This document shows, one piece after another, positions 45,855 to 53,428 of a DNA stretch of 64,000 nt. Where the stretch lies: the NCBI GenBank assembly GCA_043804635.1, contig JAZDIU010000056.1, forward strand, positions 7,737 through 71,736. Reading direction: 5' to 3'. Under the pieces are notes generated by a model. The model did no database searches. It had not been told where the DNA came from and saw nothing but the letters and a program-made list of their open reading frames with translations. Numbering within the stretch: position 1 is the first letter of the stretch; each line of letters begins with the position of its first letter. The DNA comes from JAZDIU01 sp043804635 (lineage in GTDB: Bacteria > Chloroflexota > Dehalococcoidia > Dehalococcoidales > UBA2162). A program made the translations under genes and the position numbers.

Positions 45855-47135
45855 TCACCTCGTTACGCATCCCTTAATTGCCTCAACGCTATTATCGTAA
45901 AGCTTGTGCACTCGTTCGTCCGTTTTAGCCTCGGCGGTTATCCTTATCTTAGGTTCAGTGCCTGAAGGGCGGACTAATAGCCAACCATCTTTAAAACTTA
46001 ATTTAATTCCATCCATACGACTTACCGACATCGGTTTCATAGTAAGCAGACACTCTTCTAAGTCAGAAACCGATGCCCCATTGTTAGTGATACTGCCACG
46101 AATAATCGGATAAGAGGGTATCTTATCAACTAGCTGCGAAAGTTTTTGCTGGCTGGCTATAACGACTAGTTGTGCGGCAGCATAAATACCATCGGGACAA
46201 AGCGAACTATTAGGAAAGACCCAGGCTCCAGAAGGTTCGCCACCGAAATCCCCACCTTTTTTAAGCTCTTCAGAGACATAAATATCGCCGACTCTGGTTC
46301 TTGTAACCTCGAAATCCGTTTCATCGATTGCCATTGAAGCGTCTACAGTAGTAACCACTTTTTTAGCACCCAGATACCCAGCGAAAAGCACTAAAAGCTT
46401 ATCTCCCGGGATAAACCTACCTTTATCGTCCACAGCCATCATACGGTCGGCATCGCCATCGTGGGCAATGCCGATGCCTCCAAGCTCCCTAGTGGTGCGG
46501 ATTAAATCTCCCAGATTATCCTCGGTCGGTTCAACGGGATGGGGAAAGAACCCACTCGGTGTGCAATTGAGAGCAATTACTTCACAGCCGAGTTTTTTTA
46601 ACAAATCAGGAGTAATAACTGAGGCAGCACCACAACCACAGTCTAGCACTACCTTCACTTTCGACTGGGTGAAATCTTTCAATATGTGCTCAATATGATT
46701 TTCGATTGCCCCGTTTTCAGTATAATAACTCTTCATATCATTCCACGATGCAACTGAAAAGGATTCATTCAAGATAGCAGCTTCTATTTCTTCCCGCTGG
46801 TTGGAATCAAAAGCGGAGCCATCCGGGTTCAAGAGCTTAATACCGTTATATTCTGGTGGATTATGAGAAGCGGTAATCATCGCACCAATATCAAACTTCT
46901 TGGTTGCCAGAGCGAGTGTCGGTGTAGGAATAATTCCTGCATCACAGCACCGGCTTCCACCGGACAATAATCCGGAAATAAAGGCGTGTTTCACAGCATC
47001 GCTAGAAGTCCTGGTATCACTGCCAACTACAACCTTGGGATAGACCTTGCCGACTGCCAGCCCTGCTTTCAATGCCAAGTCGATGAGGTCTTTATCAGCA
47101 ATCCTTCGTATTCCCGATGTGCCGAACAATTTCAT
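45855..47135 (-). CDS. glmM: Phosphoglucosamine mutase/phosphomannomutase
   Basis: A 426-residue alpha-D-phosphohexomutase. The phospho-serine loop is ITASHNPPEYNGIK, the metal loop IAHDGDADRMMAVDDKG, the sugar loop GGEPSGAWVFP and the phosphate loop RPSGTEPKIRI. It interconverts sugar 6- and 1-phosphates, supplying the two GlmU-like enzymes. It is the first gene of the operon and has almost no untranslated leader. Confidence 0.92.
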   Translation of the reverse strand: MKLFGTSGIRRIADKDLIDLALKAGLAVGKVYPKVVVGSDTRTSSDAVKHAFISGLLSGGSRCCDAGIIPTPTLALATKKFDIGAMITASHNPPEYNGIKLLNPDGSAFDSNQREEIEAAILNESFSVASWNDMKSYYTENGAIENHIEHILKDFTQSKVKVVLDCGCGAASVITPDLLKKLGCEVIALNCTPSGFFPHPVEPTEDNLGDLIRTTRELGGIGIAHDGDADRMMAVDDKGRFIPGDKLLVLFAGYLGAKKVVTTVDASMAIDETDFEVTRTRVGDIYVSEELKKGGDFGGEPSGAWVFPNSSLCPDGIYAAAQLVVIASQQKLSQLVDKIPSYPIIRGSITNNGASVSDLEECLLTMKPMSVSRMDGIKLSFKDGWLLVRPSGTEPKIRITAEAKTDERVHKLYDNSVEAIKGCVTR

Positions 47136-47144
47136 ATTGCGCTG

Positions 47145-47174
47145 ATTTTAATCCTGATTCAGGCTGGATGTCAA
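47145..47174 (-). promoter_or_regulatory. Promoter of the glmM-glmU-glmU-glmS operon
   Basis: TTGACA and TAAAAT separated by 18 bases on the minus strand. The -10 box ends only nine bases before the glmM ATG, so the transcript would be nearly leaderless. Confidence 0.7.
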
Positions 47175-47285
47175 TTTATGAGTTAAAGGATTAACTATCG
47201 GAAGGCTCCAAAGCACATCTAAAACTAATTAGGTACTTCATAAACACCAAGGTCCAATTGCAGTATTATTCCTTTTATGGTCAAG

Positions 47286-47314
47286 TTAAGATAAGTTCTA
47301 GTTTAGGTTATAAC
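47286..47314 (+). promoter_or_regulatory. Possible promoter and 5' hairpin of the RNA-binding unit
   Basis: TTAAGA and TATAAC spaced 17 bases apart. A hairpin AGCTTC-TCG-GAAGCT (47316-47330) follows at once, near the expected 5' end of an 80-base leader. Confidence 0.35.
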
Positions 47315-47400
47315 AAGCTTCTCGGAAGCTATTCGTACAGAGTTTTGTTAAGTATTGAATGACCCGAACTCTAACTAATATAAAGAGAGGAGGTCATCCA

Positions 47401-47700
47401 ATGAGTTATCAGGACAAGTCTATCCAGTGTTCAGATTGCGGAGCTAACTTTACTTTCAGCGCAGGCGAACAGGAGTTTTTTGCGTCTAAAGGCTATACTA
47501 ATGAGCCTAAACGCTGTCTCTCATGCCGTCGTGTAAAGAAGTCTGAACGTAATGGCAACAGCAGTTACGGAGCTCCGCGGCAAATGTTCCCCGTGACCTG
47601 CACCGAGTGCGGCAAGAGCACTGAAGTCCCGTTTCAGCCTCACGGTGACAAGCCGGTTTACTGTACCGATTGCTACCGCAAAGTCCGGCCCGCCAGATAA
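47401..47700 (+). CDS. Zinc-ribbon protein (zf-trcl type)
   Basis: A 99-residue protein. The first ribbon is CSDCGANFTFSAGEQEFF...KRCLSCR, the known zf-trcl pattern with the GEQEFFASKGYTNEPKRC core; a second ribbon CTECGKSTEVPFQP...CTDC follows. AGGAGG precedes the ATG at 47401. Such proteins often lie near cold-shock or RNA genes, but the function is not established. It is followed by two RRM proteins and a DEAD helicase on the same strand. Confidence 0.8.
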   Translation: MSYQDKSIQCSDCGANFTFSAGEQEFFASKGYTNEPKRCLSCRRVKKSERNGNSSYGAPRQMFPVTCTECGKSTEVPFQPHGDKPVYCTDCYRKVRPAR

Positions 47701-47844
47701 GTAAGATTAAGCCATGAATCGCGGGTTGAGTGCGCCCATTCATATCCAGGTGTACAGCTATCATCAAGCTAAGAACAACGCGAGAGAAAGCGGCGCAAGA
47801 GCTATTAGGAAGAACAGGAAATATCGGAATCAGGAGGATAAATC

Positions 47845-48201
47845 ATGAAAATTTATGTTGGTAATCTAGCCTTTGACGTTACTGAAGAGGAGCTACAGGT
47901 AGAATTCGCTGCGTTTGGAAAAGTTGAATCCGTAGCTGTTCCCTACGATAAGATTAGCGGGCGGCCCAGGGGCTTTGCCTTTGTGGAAATGGCTTCTCAA
48001 CCTGAGGCTGAAGCTGCTATCGCCGGTCTTAATGGTAAAATGTTGAAAGAGAGGAGTATCGTGGTTAATGAGTCCCGCCCTCGTGCGGACAACAAAGGTA
48101 GTGGATCCTACGGCAACAGGGGTAAAGGTGGCTATGGCAAAGGTGGTTATGGTGGTAGCAGGGGTAGCCGATCGGGTGGTGGCGGACAACGAAGATATTA
48201 G
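47845..48201 (+). CDS. RRM-type RNA-binding protein with RGG-like tail
   Basis: A 118-residue protein: one RRM (1-82) with RNP2 IYVGNLAF and RNP1 RGFAFVEM, then a Gly/Arg/Tyr-rich tail with GKGGYGKGGYGGSRGSRSGGG. This is the design of bacterial RRM proteins induced by cold in cyanobacteria. It should bind single-stranded RNA. AGGAGG precedes the start. Confidence 0.92.
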   Translation: MKIYVGNLAFDVTEEELQVEFAAFGKVESVAVPYDKISGRPRGFAFVEMASQPEAEAAIAGLNGKMLKERSIVVNESRPRADNKGSGSYGNRGKGGYGKGGYGGSRGSRSGGGGQRRY

Positions 48202-48288
48202 TTGATTAGCTCTTCAGGTGCATAAGCCTGTCTGATTCACCTGTCACAAATCAGGGCAACGTGCTCGATTTGATAAAGGGAGAATACC

Positions 48289-48618
48289 ATGGTTATTTAT
48301 GTGGGTAACTTGGCGCTTGAAACCACTGACGAGGAACTGCGTAAAGAGTTTGCCGAATTTGGGGACGTAATATCCATCGCCATTATGAACGATAAATATA
48401 TAGGCAGCGGCCAACCGAGGAGCTACGCATACGTTGAAATGGCCTCGAAATCTGATGGTGCTATCGCAATTGCTAGACTCGAAGGGAAAAAACTGAGGGA
48501 ACGACTTATTACTCTCGTTGAGGCTCTACCGCTCTCGGATAAAAGCGGTACGCCTTCCGTTCATATCAGAAGTAGAGTCGGCTTAATAAAAAAAGAGAGC
48601 ACATACAAGATAAGTTAG
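48289..48618 (+). CDS. Second RRM-type RNA-binding protein
   Basis: A 109-residue RRM protein with RNP2 IYVGNLAL and a changed RNP1, RSYAYVEM, in which the central aromatic residues are kept. The tail lacks the RGG pattern of the neighbour and reads HIRSRVGLIKKEST. It probably arose by duplication of the preceding gene followed by divergence. It is 41 bases upstream of the helicase gene. Confidence 0.88.
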   Translation: MVIYVGNLALETTDEELRKEFAEFGDVISIAIMNDKYIGSGQPRSYAYVEMASKSDGAIAIARLEGKKLRERLITLVEALPLSDKSGTPSVHIRSRVGLIKKESTYKIS

Positions 48619-48659
48619 GCACTGTATTACAGATGCTTACTTAGTTTTTAAGGAGTCTA

Positions 48660-49850
48660 ATGAATTTTGATACCTTTAATTTCCATCCGAGCATCATGGC
48701 TGGTGTACGTGCGCTCGGTTATACTATACCCACACCAATTCAGGCACAGGCAATTCCACCCATCGTGCAAGGACGGGATATCATTGGTTTAGCTCAGACC
48801 GGTACCGGTAAAACTGCTGCCTTTGTGCTACCTATCCTGGAGCGACTTCGACAAGGTCCAAGAGGATGTATCCGGGCTTTAATAATCTCACCCACGCGCG
48901 AGTTAGCTGAGCAAACATGCGAAGTGATAAAGGGACTAGGGAGTAAAACTGGGCTGCGTAGTGTAACCATCTATGGCGGCGTAAGTATGGAGCAACAATT
49001 AAGAGTATTGCGCGGCGGTGTTGAGATAATAGTCGGCTGTCCGGGTCGCCTCTTGGATCACCTCTGGAAGGGGACAGTCAACCTTTCCCGTCTGGAAGTA
49101 CTTGTCATCGATGAAGCGGACCGGATGTTCGATATGGGTTTTTTACCAAGTATAAGAGGTATTTTGGAGTGCATCCTGCATCGCCGACAGACCCTCCTTT
49201 TCTCGGCAACTATGCCCAACGATATCCGACGCCTGGCGTGTGAAATCCTGAATGACCCGGTCACAGTGCAGGTCGACCGTCAGCTACCGGCAAAAACCGT
49301 GTCGCATGTCCTGTACCCTGTAGAACAGCATCTCAAAACATCCTTGCTGAAGGCAATTCTAAATAAAACCAAAACGGATTCGGTACTTGTCTTTACCCGA
49401 ACTAAACACCGCGCCGAACGGGTGGCTCAGCAACTAGGTATAGCTGGCCTCAAGGTGACTTCACTGCAGGGGGACCTATCACAGAACCAGAGGGAGACTG
49501 CGATTGCAGGCTTCCGTAATGGTTCATTCAAAATTTTAGTGGCGACTGATATTGCTGCCCGCGGTATCGATATTTTGAGTATTTCCCACGTCATCAATTA
49601 TGATATGCCTGAGAGTACTTATGACTACATCCATCGCATCGGCCGTACCGGGCGGGTCGACAAGAGCGGCGATGCGTTGACTTTTGTAACTAATGATGAT
49701 TCAGATAAGATACGTTCTCTTGAGAGGCTTCTTGGCGTGAAGCTAGAGCGTTTGACGGTTCAAGGTTTTGATTACGCTAAGCCTGCGCTGGATAAAGCCG
49801 TCCGCCCTTCCTACCGACTACCACGGCAAGTCGTGAGAAACAGGAGATAA
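48660..49850 (+). CDS. DEAD-box RNA helicase
   Basis: A 396-residue helicase core without long extensions: Q motif FNFHPSIMAG...TPIQAQAIP, motif I AQTGTGKTA, Ia PTRELAEQ, motif II IDEADRMF, motif III FSATMP, motif VI HRIGRTGR. It resembles RhlE. Next to two RRM proteins it could unwind structured RNA at low temperature; this is inference from the neighbourhood. Confidence 0.94.
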   Translation: MNFDTFNFHPSIMAGVRALGYTIPTPIQAQAIPPIVQGRDIIGLAQTGTGKTAAFVLPILERLRQGPRGCIRALIISPTRELAEQTCEVIKGLGSKTGLRSVTIYGGVSMEQQLRVLRGGVEIIVGCPGRLLDHLWKGTVNLSRLEVLVIDEADRMFDMGFLPSIRGILECILHRRQTLLFSATMPNDIRRLACEILNDPVTVQVDRQLPAKTVSHVLYPVEQHLKTSLLKAILNKTKTDSVLVFTRTKHRAERVAQQLGIAGLKVTSLQGDLSQNQRETAIAGFRNGSFKILVATDIAARGIDILSISHVINYDMPESTYDYIHRIGRTGRVDKSGDALTFVTNDDSDKIRSLERLLGVKLERLTVQGFDYAKPALDKAVRPSYRLPRQVVRNRR

Positions 49851-49976
49851 GTAGACAAATAGCGCAAAGTTAGCCGTTGCTGCCACATAATTATTAAGCG
49901 AGAGTAAGAACCTACCTCAAAAGGCTTGTCTGGAAGTATTCCGAAGCGTTCGAGCACATTGCGCCTTTCACCCCTC

Positions 49977-51176
49977 CTACCGGAGCAACGGTGGTAACTT
50001 TTCTTCTCTAGTCTCCGGATACCGAATAGTCAGAGATTCGGCTGGCTTCTGTAGGGTGCAGCGAGAATAGATGTCGAGTAACCTCTTAGTAGATACTTGA
50101 GAACTCTGCGAACGTGCCCATTCACGGGCGGCTATGCCTATTCTTTGCCTCTCGTTATTGTTTTGGAGGAGCTTATTGCAGGCTTGAGCGAATTCATTTT
50201 CATCTTCGCCAACCAGAATTCCAGTCTCTCCAGAAGTAATGATGTCCAGTGGTCCCATCATACCAACGGCAACTACTGCCACTCCAGCCATCATAGCCTC
50301 CACTAGAACAAGTCCCTGAGTTTCTGTCTTGGAAGCAAACACAAAGAGAGAAGCTTGTTTATACAGGTCGACTAAGTCACGCCGCTGTAAAAAGCCAATG
50401 AAAGTAACAAATTGGGCAATGCCGAGGCTTAAGGCATACTTCTCCAGAAACTCACGCTGAGGCCCATCCCCGGCGATAATTAATCTAGCACCAGGTCTGA
50501 GGGAAAGAAGTTGTTGAAAAGCGCGCAAAAGAAAATCGAGGTTTTTCTCTTTCCCGAATCTTCCTACGTAAAGCAGCAGGTCTTTAGAAGGAATGTTCAA
50601 TGCTGTTCTGACGTTCCACTTGATTTCGTGGGAGAATTCTTCCTCGTCAACTCCGAAGGGAAGCGCGTGGACAGGCTGAGTTATTCCGTAGCTTTCCAGT
50701 TCGCGCTTCATCTGACTTGAAGGGGCAATAATTGCATTGCAACGATTACAGAATAACCGGCTCAATGATTTGACTATCCCACGAGTGGGGCGAATTACCC
50801 TCGGGAGGTACCGGCGATAATCCATATAGAGGGTATGATAGGTATGAATGTGCGGTATGTGATATCTTCCAGATGCCCACAGCCCTAAAAGTCCGATGGT
50901 GCCAGGGTCGTGAGAATGGATGATATCCATGGTGGAAATAAGCCGAAGAGTACTCGGGTTGTAAGGGATAGCTACTCTCATCCCCCTGTAGAAGATAAAC
51001 TTTAGAGACGGGAAGCCATAGACTTCTGTGCAGGAGTCGTCTCGATCCGGATGGCTTGGACAGAAAATATGGACCTCGTGGCCTTCTCTCTTTAGCTCAC
51101 GTGCCATCGTCTTCAGAACGGTGACAACCCCGTTTACCTCGGGAACATAAGTGTCCGTAAAGAGTCCGATTTTCAT
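49977..51176 (-). CDS. Glycosyltransferase family 4 protein
   Basis: A 399-residue GT-B enzyme. N-terminal FTDTYVPEVNGV and HSHDPGTIGLLGLW are followed by the C-terminal donor site LLYVGRFGKEKNLDFLLRA, GDGPQREFLE and E-x7-E region KTETQGLVLVEAMMAG. This N-terminal motif is typical of the mannosyl- or glucosyl-transferases acting on diacylglycerol or phosphatidylinositol lipids, though the acceptor is not proven here. Confidence 0.9.
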   Translation of the reverse strand: MKIGLFTDTYVPEVNGVVTVLKTMARELKREGHEVHIFCPSHPDRDDSCTEVYGFPSLKFIFYRGMRVAIPYNPSTLRLISTMDIIHSHDPGTIGLLGLWASGRYHIPHIHTYHTLYMDYRRYLPRVIRPTRGIVKSLSRLFCNRCNAIIAPSSQMKRELESYGITQPVHALPFGVDEEEFSHEIKWNVRTALNIPSKDLLLYVGRFGKEKNLDFLLRAFQQLLSLRPGARLIIAGDGPQREFLEKYALSLGIAQFVTFIGFLQRRDLVDLYKQASLFVFASKTETQGLVLVEAMMAGVAVVAVGMMGPLDIITSGETGILVGEDENEFAQACNKLLQNNNERQRIGIAAREWARSQSSQVSTKRLLDIYSRCTLQKPAESLTIRYPETREEKLPPLLR

Positions 51177-51250
51177 CTTCGTACTAAGTTGCCAATAAAT
51201 GGATTATATTGTTGCCGATATTACTTCTTTTAGGGACTTTTCGCAAATAT

Positions 51251-51496
51251 TCAGAGATATTTTTCCGTGTTCGCTCTTTTACTATTGATATACAATTCCA
51301 GATAATGCCTTAATTTTCGGCTTCGGCTTGGGTGGCGTAATCTTCAGAGTACCCTATTTTCTATTTGCCGGATGCGCTCCCCGGTTACATTAAACTCGTT
51401 ACCTACTTCCTTAATGTTCCCCCGGACCCGTCCATCATCAAGACCGAACCTTAATTTGATTATTCGATGCTCACGTAAGTCTATTTCTAATTCCAT
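51251..51496 (-). pseudogene. Stand-alone sigma-70 region 4 fragment interrupted by TGA
   Basis: From ATG 51496 the frame reads MELEIDLREHRIIKLRFGLDDG, then EVGNEFNVTGERIRQIENRVL and a TGA at 51344-51346. Beyond the stop the same frame continues RLRHPSRSRKLRHYLE to a second TGA at 51251. Together these match region 4.2 of RpoD-type sigma factors almost to its end, so the internal TGA breaks a helix-turn-helix. The start overlaps the stop of the upstream release-factor-like gene (ATGGAATTAG). There are no other sigma regions. It could be a decayed gene or a functional 50-residue protein. Confidence 0.65.
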
Positions 51497-52227
51497 TGAA
51501 TTACCTTGCTTGACCAGGCTTCCTGAATCCCCTCCACAAGCCTGGATTGTTTGGGTTCTCTAATGTTAAGTAACCGAGCTAACGTGATTTTGTCAAAATC
51601 ATGGAGAAAATGACATTGCTTTCGAAAATCCAATATCGTTTCCCGAGTACCTCCATAAAGGACATAATCCAATTGCCTGGCATAAGGTTCTAGCTGCTCC
51701 CTGGCATGCTGGCAAACCCTGGTAAAAAAGGTTTCCACCTGCTTTTCTCGATGTCGCTCAAATCTGTGTGACGAAGAGCCCCCCTGACGGTGGCGAGAGT
51801 GTACCAAGCCAGTGCCAACCTTGCTGGAAAGCAATTTCTCACCTTGAACGACGCCAATACCATACTCCCCAAGTCTCACAACTATCAATCCAAAAAGAAG
51901 TCCACGATGCATAAGAGAAAGAAGAGGCTCAATATCACAAGTATTGGAAACACTTTCTTTCATCACAGGGAATGGTGGCATCACTAGGTACTTATGATGC
52001 GGCCCCCAAAAAAGTATGCCCCCGGTCTGAGATTGTGCAAGTGAAATGGATAGGTCTTCAGGTGTTTTCTTCACATTCAGTATCGTTTCCATCATGCTTT
52101 GGATATTTGTTTGTGAAAACCCTGGTGGAACACATAGAGAACCGACCTCTATAGAGTCGGCTTTTAATTCCTCCAGCAAATGCAGTAACCTTACCTTAGT
52201 AAGATTGTACCGTCTAACAGTTGACAT
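51487..52227 (-). CDS. Vms1/eRF1-like release factor (acVLRF1 type)
   Basis: A 246-residue protein whose middle matches eRF1 domain 2 and Vms1: VGTGLVHSRHRQGG (about 137-150) then SSSHRFERHREKQVETFF. This aligns with the GGQ loop region of eRF1 (GRGGQSxxRFxRLRxE) and the acVLRF1 family described from actinobacteria and chloroflexi. Such proteins hydrolyse peptidyl-tRNA on stalled ribosomes. The catalytic Gln position reads Ser here (GGSSS, 149-153). The gene overlaps the sigma fragment. It stands between a glycosyltransferase and hemW. Confidence 0.75.
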   Translation of the reverse strand: MSTVRRYNLTKVRLLHLLEELKADSIEVGSLCVPPGFSQTNIQSMMETILNVKKTPEDLSISLAQSQTGGILFWGPHHKYLVMPPFPVMKESVSNTCDIEPLLSLMHRGLLFGLIVVRLGEYGIGVVQGEKLLSSKVGTGLVHSRHRQGGSSSHRFERHREKQVETFFTRVCQHAREQLEPYARQLDYVLYGGTRETILDFRKQCHFLHDFDKITLARLLNIREPKQSRLVEGIQEAWSSKVIQWN

Positions 52228-52320
52228 TCTTCCTCGGTGCTATTTCTCCGTAAGAGTGGATAAGTCCGCCTCTCATCCAATGGACGTTGTTTTTCCTCAG
52301 GCTTGGGTATGGTTCCCACG

Positions 52321-53427
52321 CTAACTCCTTAAAACCTCTGCGAATATTGGATTTGAAGTAAGTACTCTCGATGGCATCAATCGGTAATTTGAGCCGTTGT
52401 AAATGATTGACCCAGATTGAGACATCGAGTTCAGCCTGTCAATCAAATCTACAACATTTTCATATCCGAACCTTCTGGTAAGTTCATCGATGTTCAGCCC
52501 TTCAGAAAGAAGACGTAGACGTAGCATCGCCTCCTCGGCAGCTTTGTCTTGCATACTCAATACTTCCACGAATTCCGTTAAGACAGTCGGGTCCTTTAAA
52601 TAAGCTTGTAAATCAGGCCGGTTGTTGAATCGCTTACCTTTAAGATGTGAGGCTGCAGCCGGACCCAAACCAAGATATTCTCCACCTCGCCAGTAGTTGA
52701 GATTGTGTAAACATTCTTGACCCGGGAGGGAGAAATTTGATATCTCGTAATGGATAAACCCACGCTTTACAAGGAACCACCTCGCCTTGTCGAATATTTC
52801 GACCTGCTCATCGTCGGATGGCAGGTCAACCGGAGGATTGGTTGATAAGGGGGTATCAGGTTCGACCGAAAGGCAATACAATGAGAGGTGCTTGATACCC
52901 AATTCGGTCAAAGTCTCTAAACTGGTACGGAGTCTTTCCCATCTCTGCCCGGGAAGTCCGATGATTAGGTCAGCGGAGATAGCTCTAAAGCCTAAATCGT
53001 TCGCCCGTTTTATGGTGCCGATTGCCTGTGCGGACCGGTGAACTCTGCCCACACTTTCGAGTTCATAATCTGAAAGCGACTGAACACCTACCGATACACG
53101 GTCTATCCCCATCTCTCTAGCGGCCTCGAGCAACTCGAGTGTAGCTGATTCCGGGTTAATTTCGATTGTGGCCTCGGTGAGTTCAGATAGGTCGAGACTC
53201 TGGCGTAGACTGTAAATTAGTTTTCTTAGGTTTTTGGCTCCGAGTAGGCTTGGTGTTCCACCTCCTAGGTATAGAGTCTGAAATGAAGCTCCAACATACC
53301 CTTGGCATTCACTAAGGACGGCTTCGATGTAACTCTCGATAAGTTCGCTCCCACCCGCCAGGGAATAGAAATCGCAATAGCTGCATTTTTTGACGCAGAA
53401 GGGGATATGGATATAAAGCCCTCTAAT
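52321..53427 (-). CDS. hemW: HemW-like radical SAM heme chaperone, probable ATT start
   Basis: A 368-residue radical-SAM protein. The N-terminal part has LYIHIPFCVKKCSYCDFYS (CxxxCxxC cluster) and YLGGGTPSLL, with EINPES and SVGVQSL following. The first ATG in the frame (53133) would drop the whole cluster domain. Upstream the frame is open only to a TGA and contains no ATG, GTG or TTG. The codon at 53425-53427 is ATT, preceded by GGAGG six or seven bases upstream, which lies in the end of lepA. HemW inserts or traffics heme in other bacteria. ATT start is inference. Confidence 0.85.
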   Translation of the reverse strand: MRGLYIHIPFCVKKCSYCDFYSLAGGSELIESYIEAVLSECQGYVGASFQTLYLGGGTPSLLGAKNLRKLIYSLRQSLDLSELTEATIEINPESATLELLEAAREMGIDRVSVGVQSLSDYELESVGRVHRSAQAIGTIKRANDLGFRAISADLIIGLPGQRWERLRTSLETLTELGIKHLSLYCLSVEPDTPLSTNPPVDLPSDDEQVEIFDKARWFLVKRGFIHYEISNFSLPGQECLHNLNYWRGGEYLGLGPAAASHLKGKRFNNRPDLQAYLKDPTVLTEFVEVLSMQDKAAEEAMLRLRLLSEGLNIDELTRRFGYENVVDLIDRLNSMSQSGSIIYNGSNYRLMPSRVLTSNPIFAEVLRS

Positions 53428-53428
53428 T

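Noticed and set aside
51344..51346. UGA in the sigma fragment as a third selenocysteine codon
   Set aside because: Sigma region 4 has no use for Sec at this helix position and no hairpin like those of fdhA and selD follows at 9-10 bases.
53133..53427. hemW starting at the first ATG (53133)
   Set aside because: That start removes the CxxxCxxC cluster and the GGGTPS motif, which are both encoded in the same open frame upstream.
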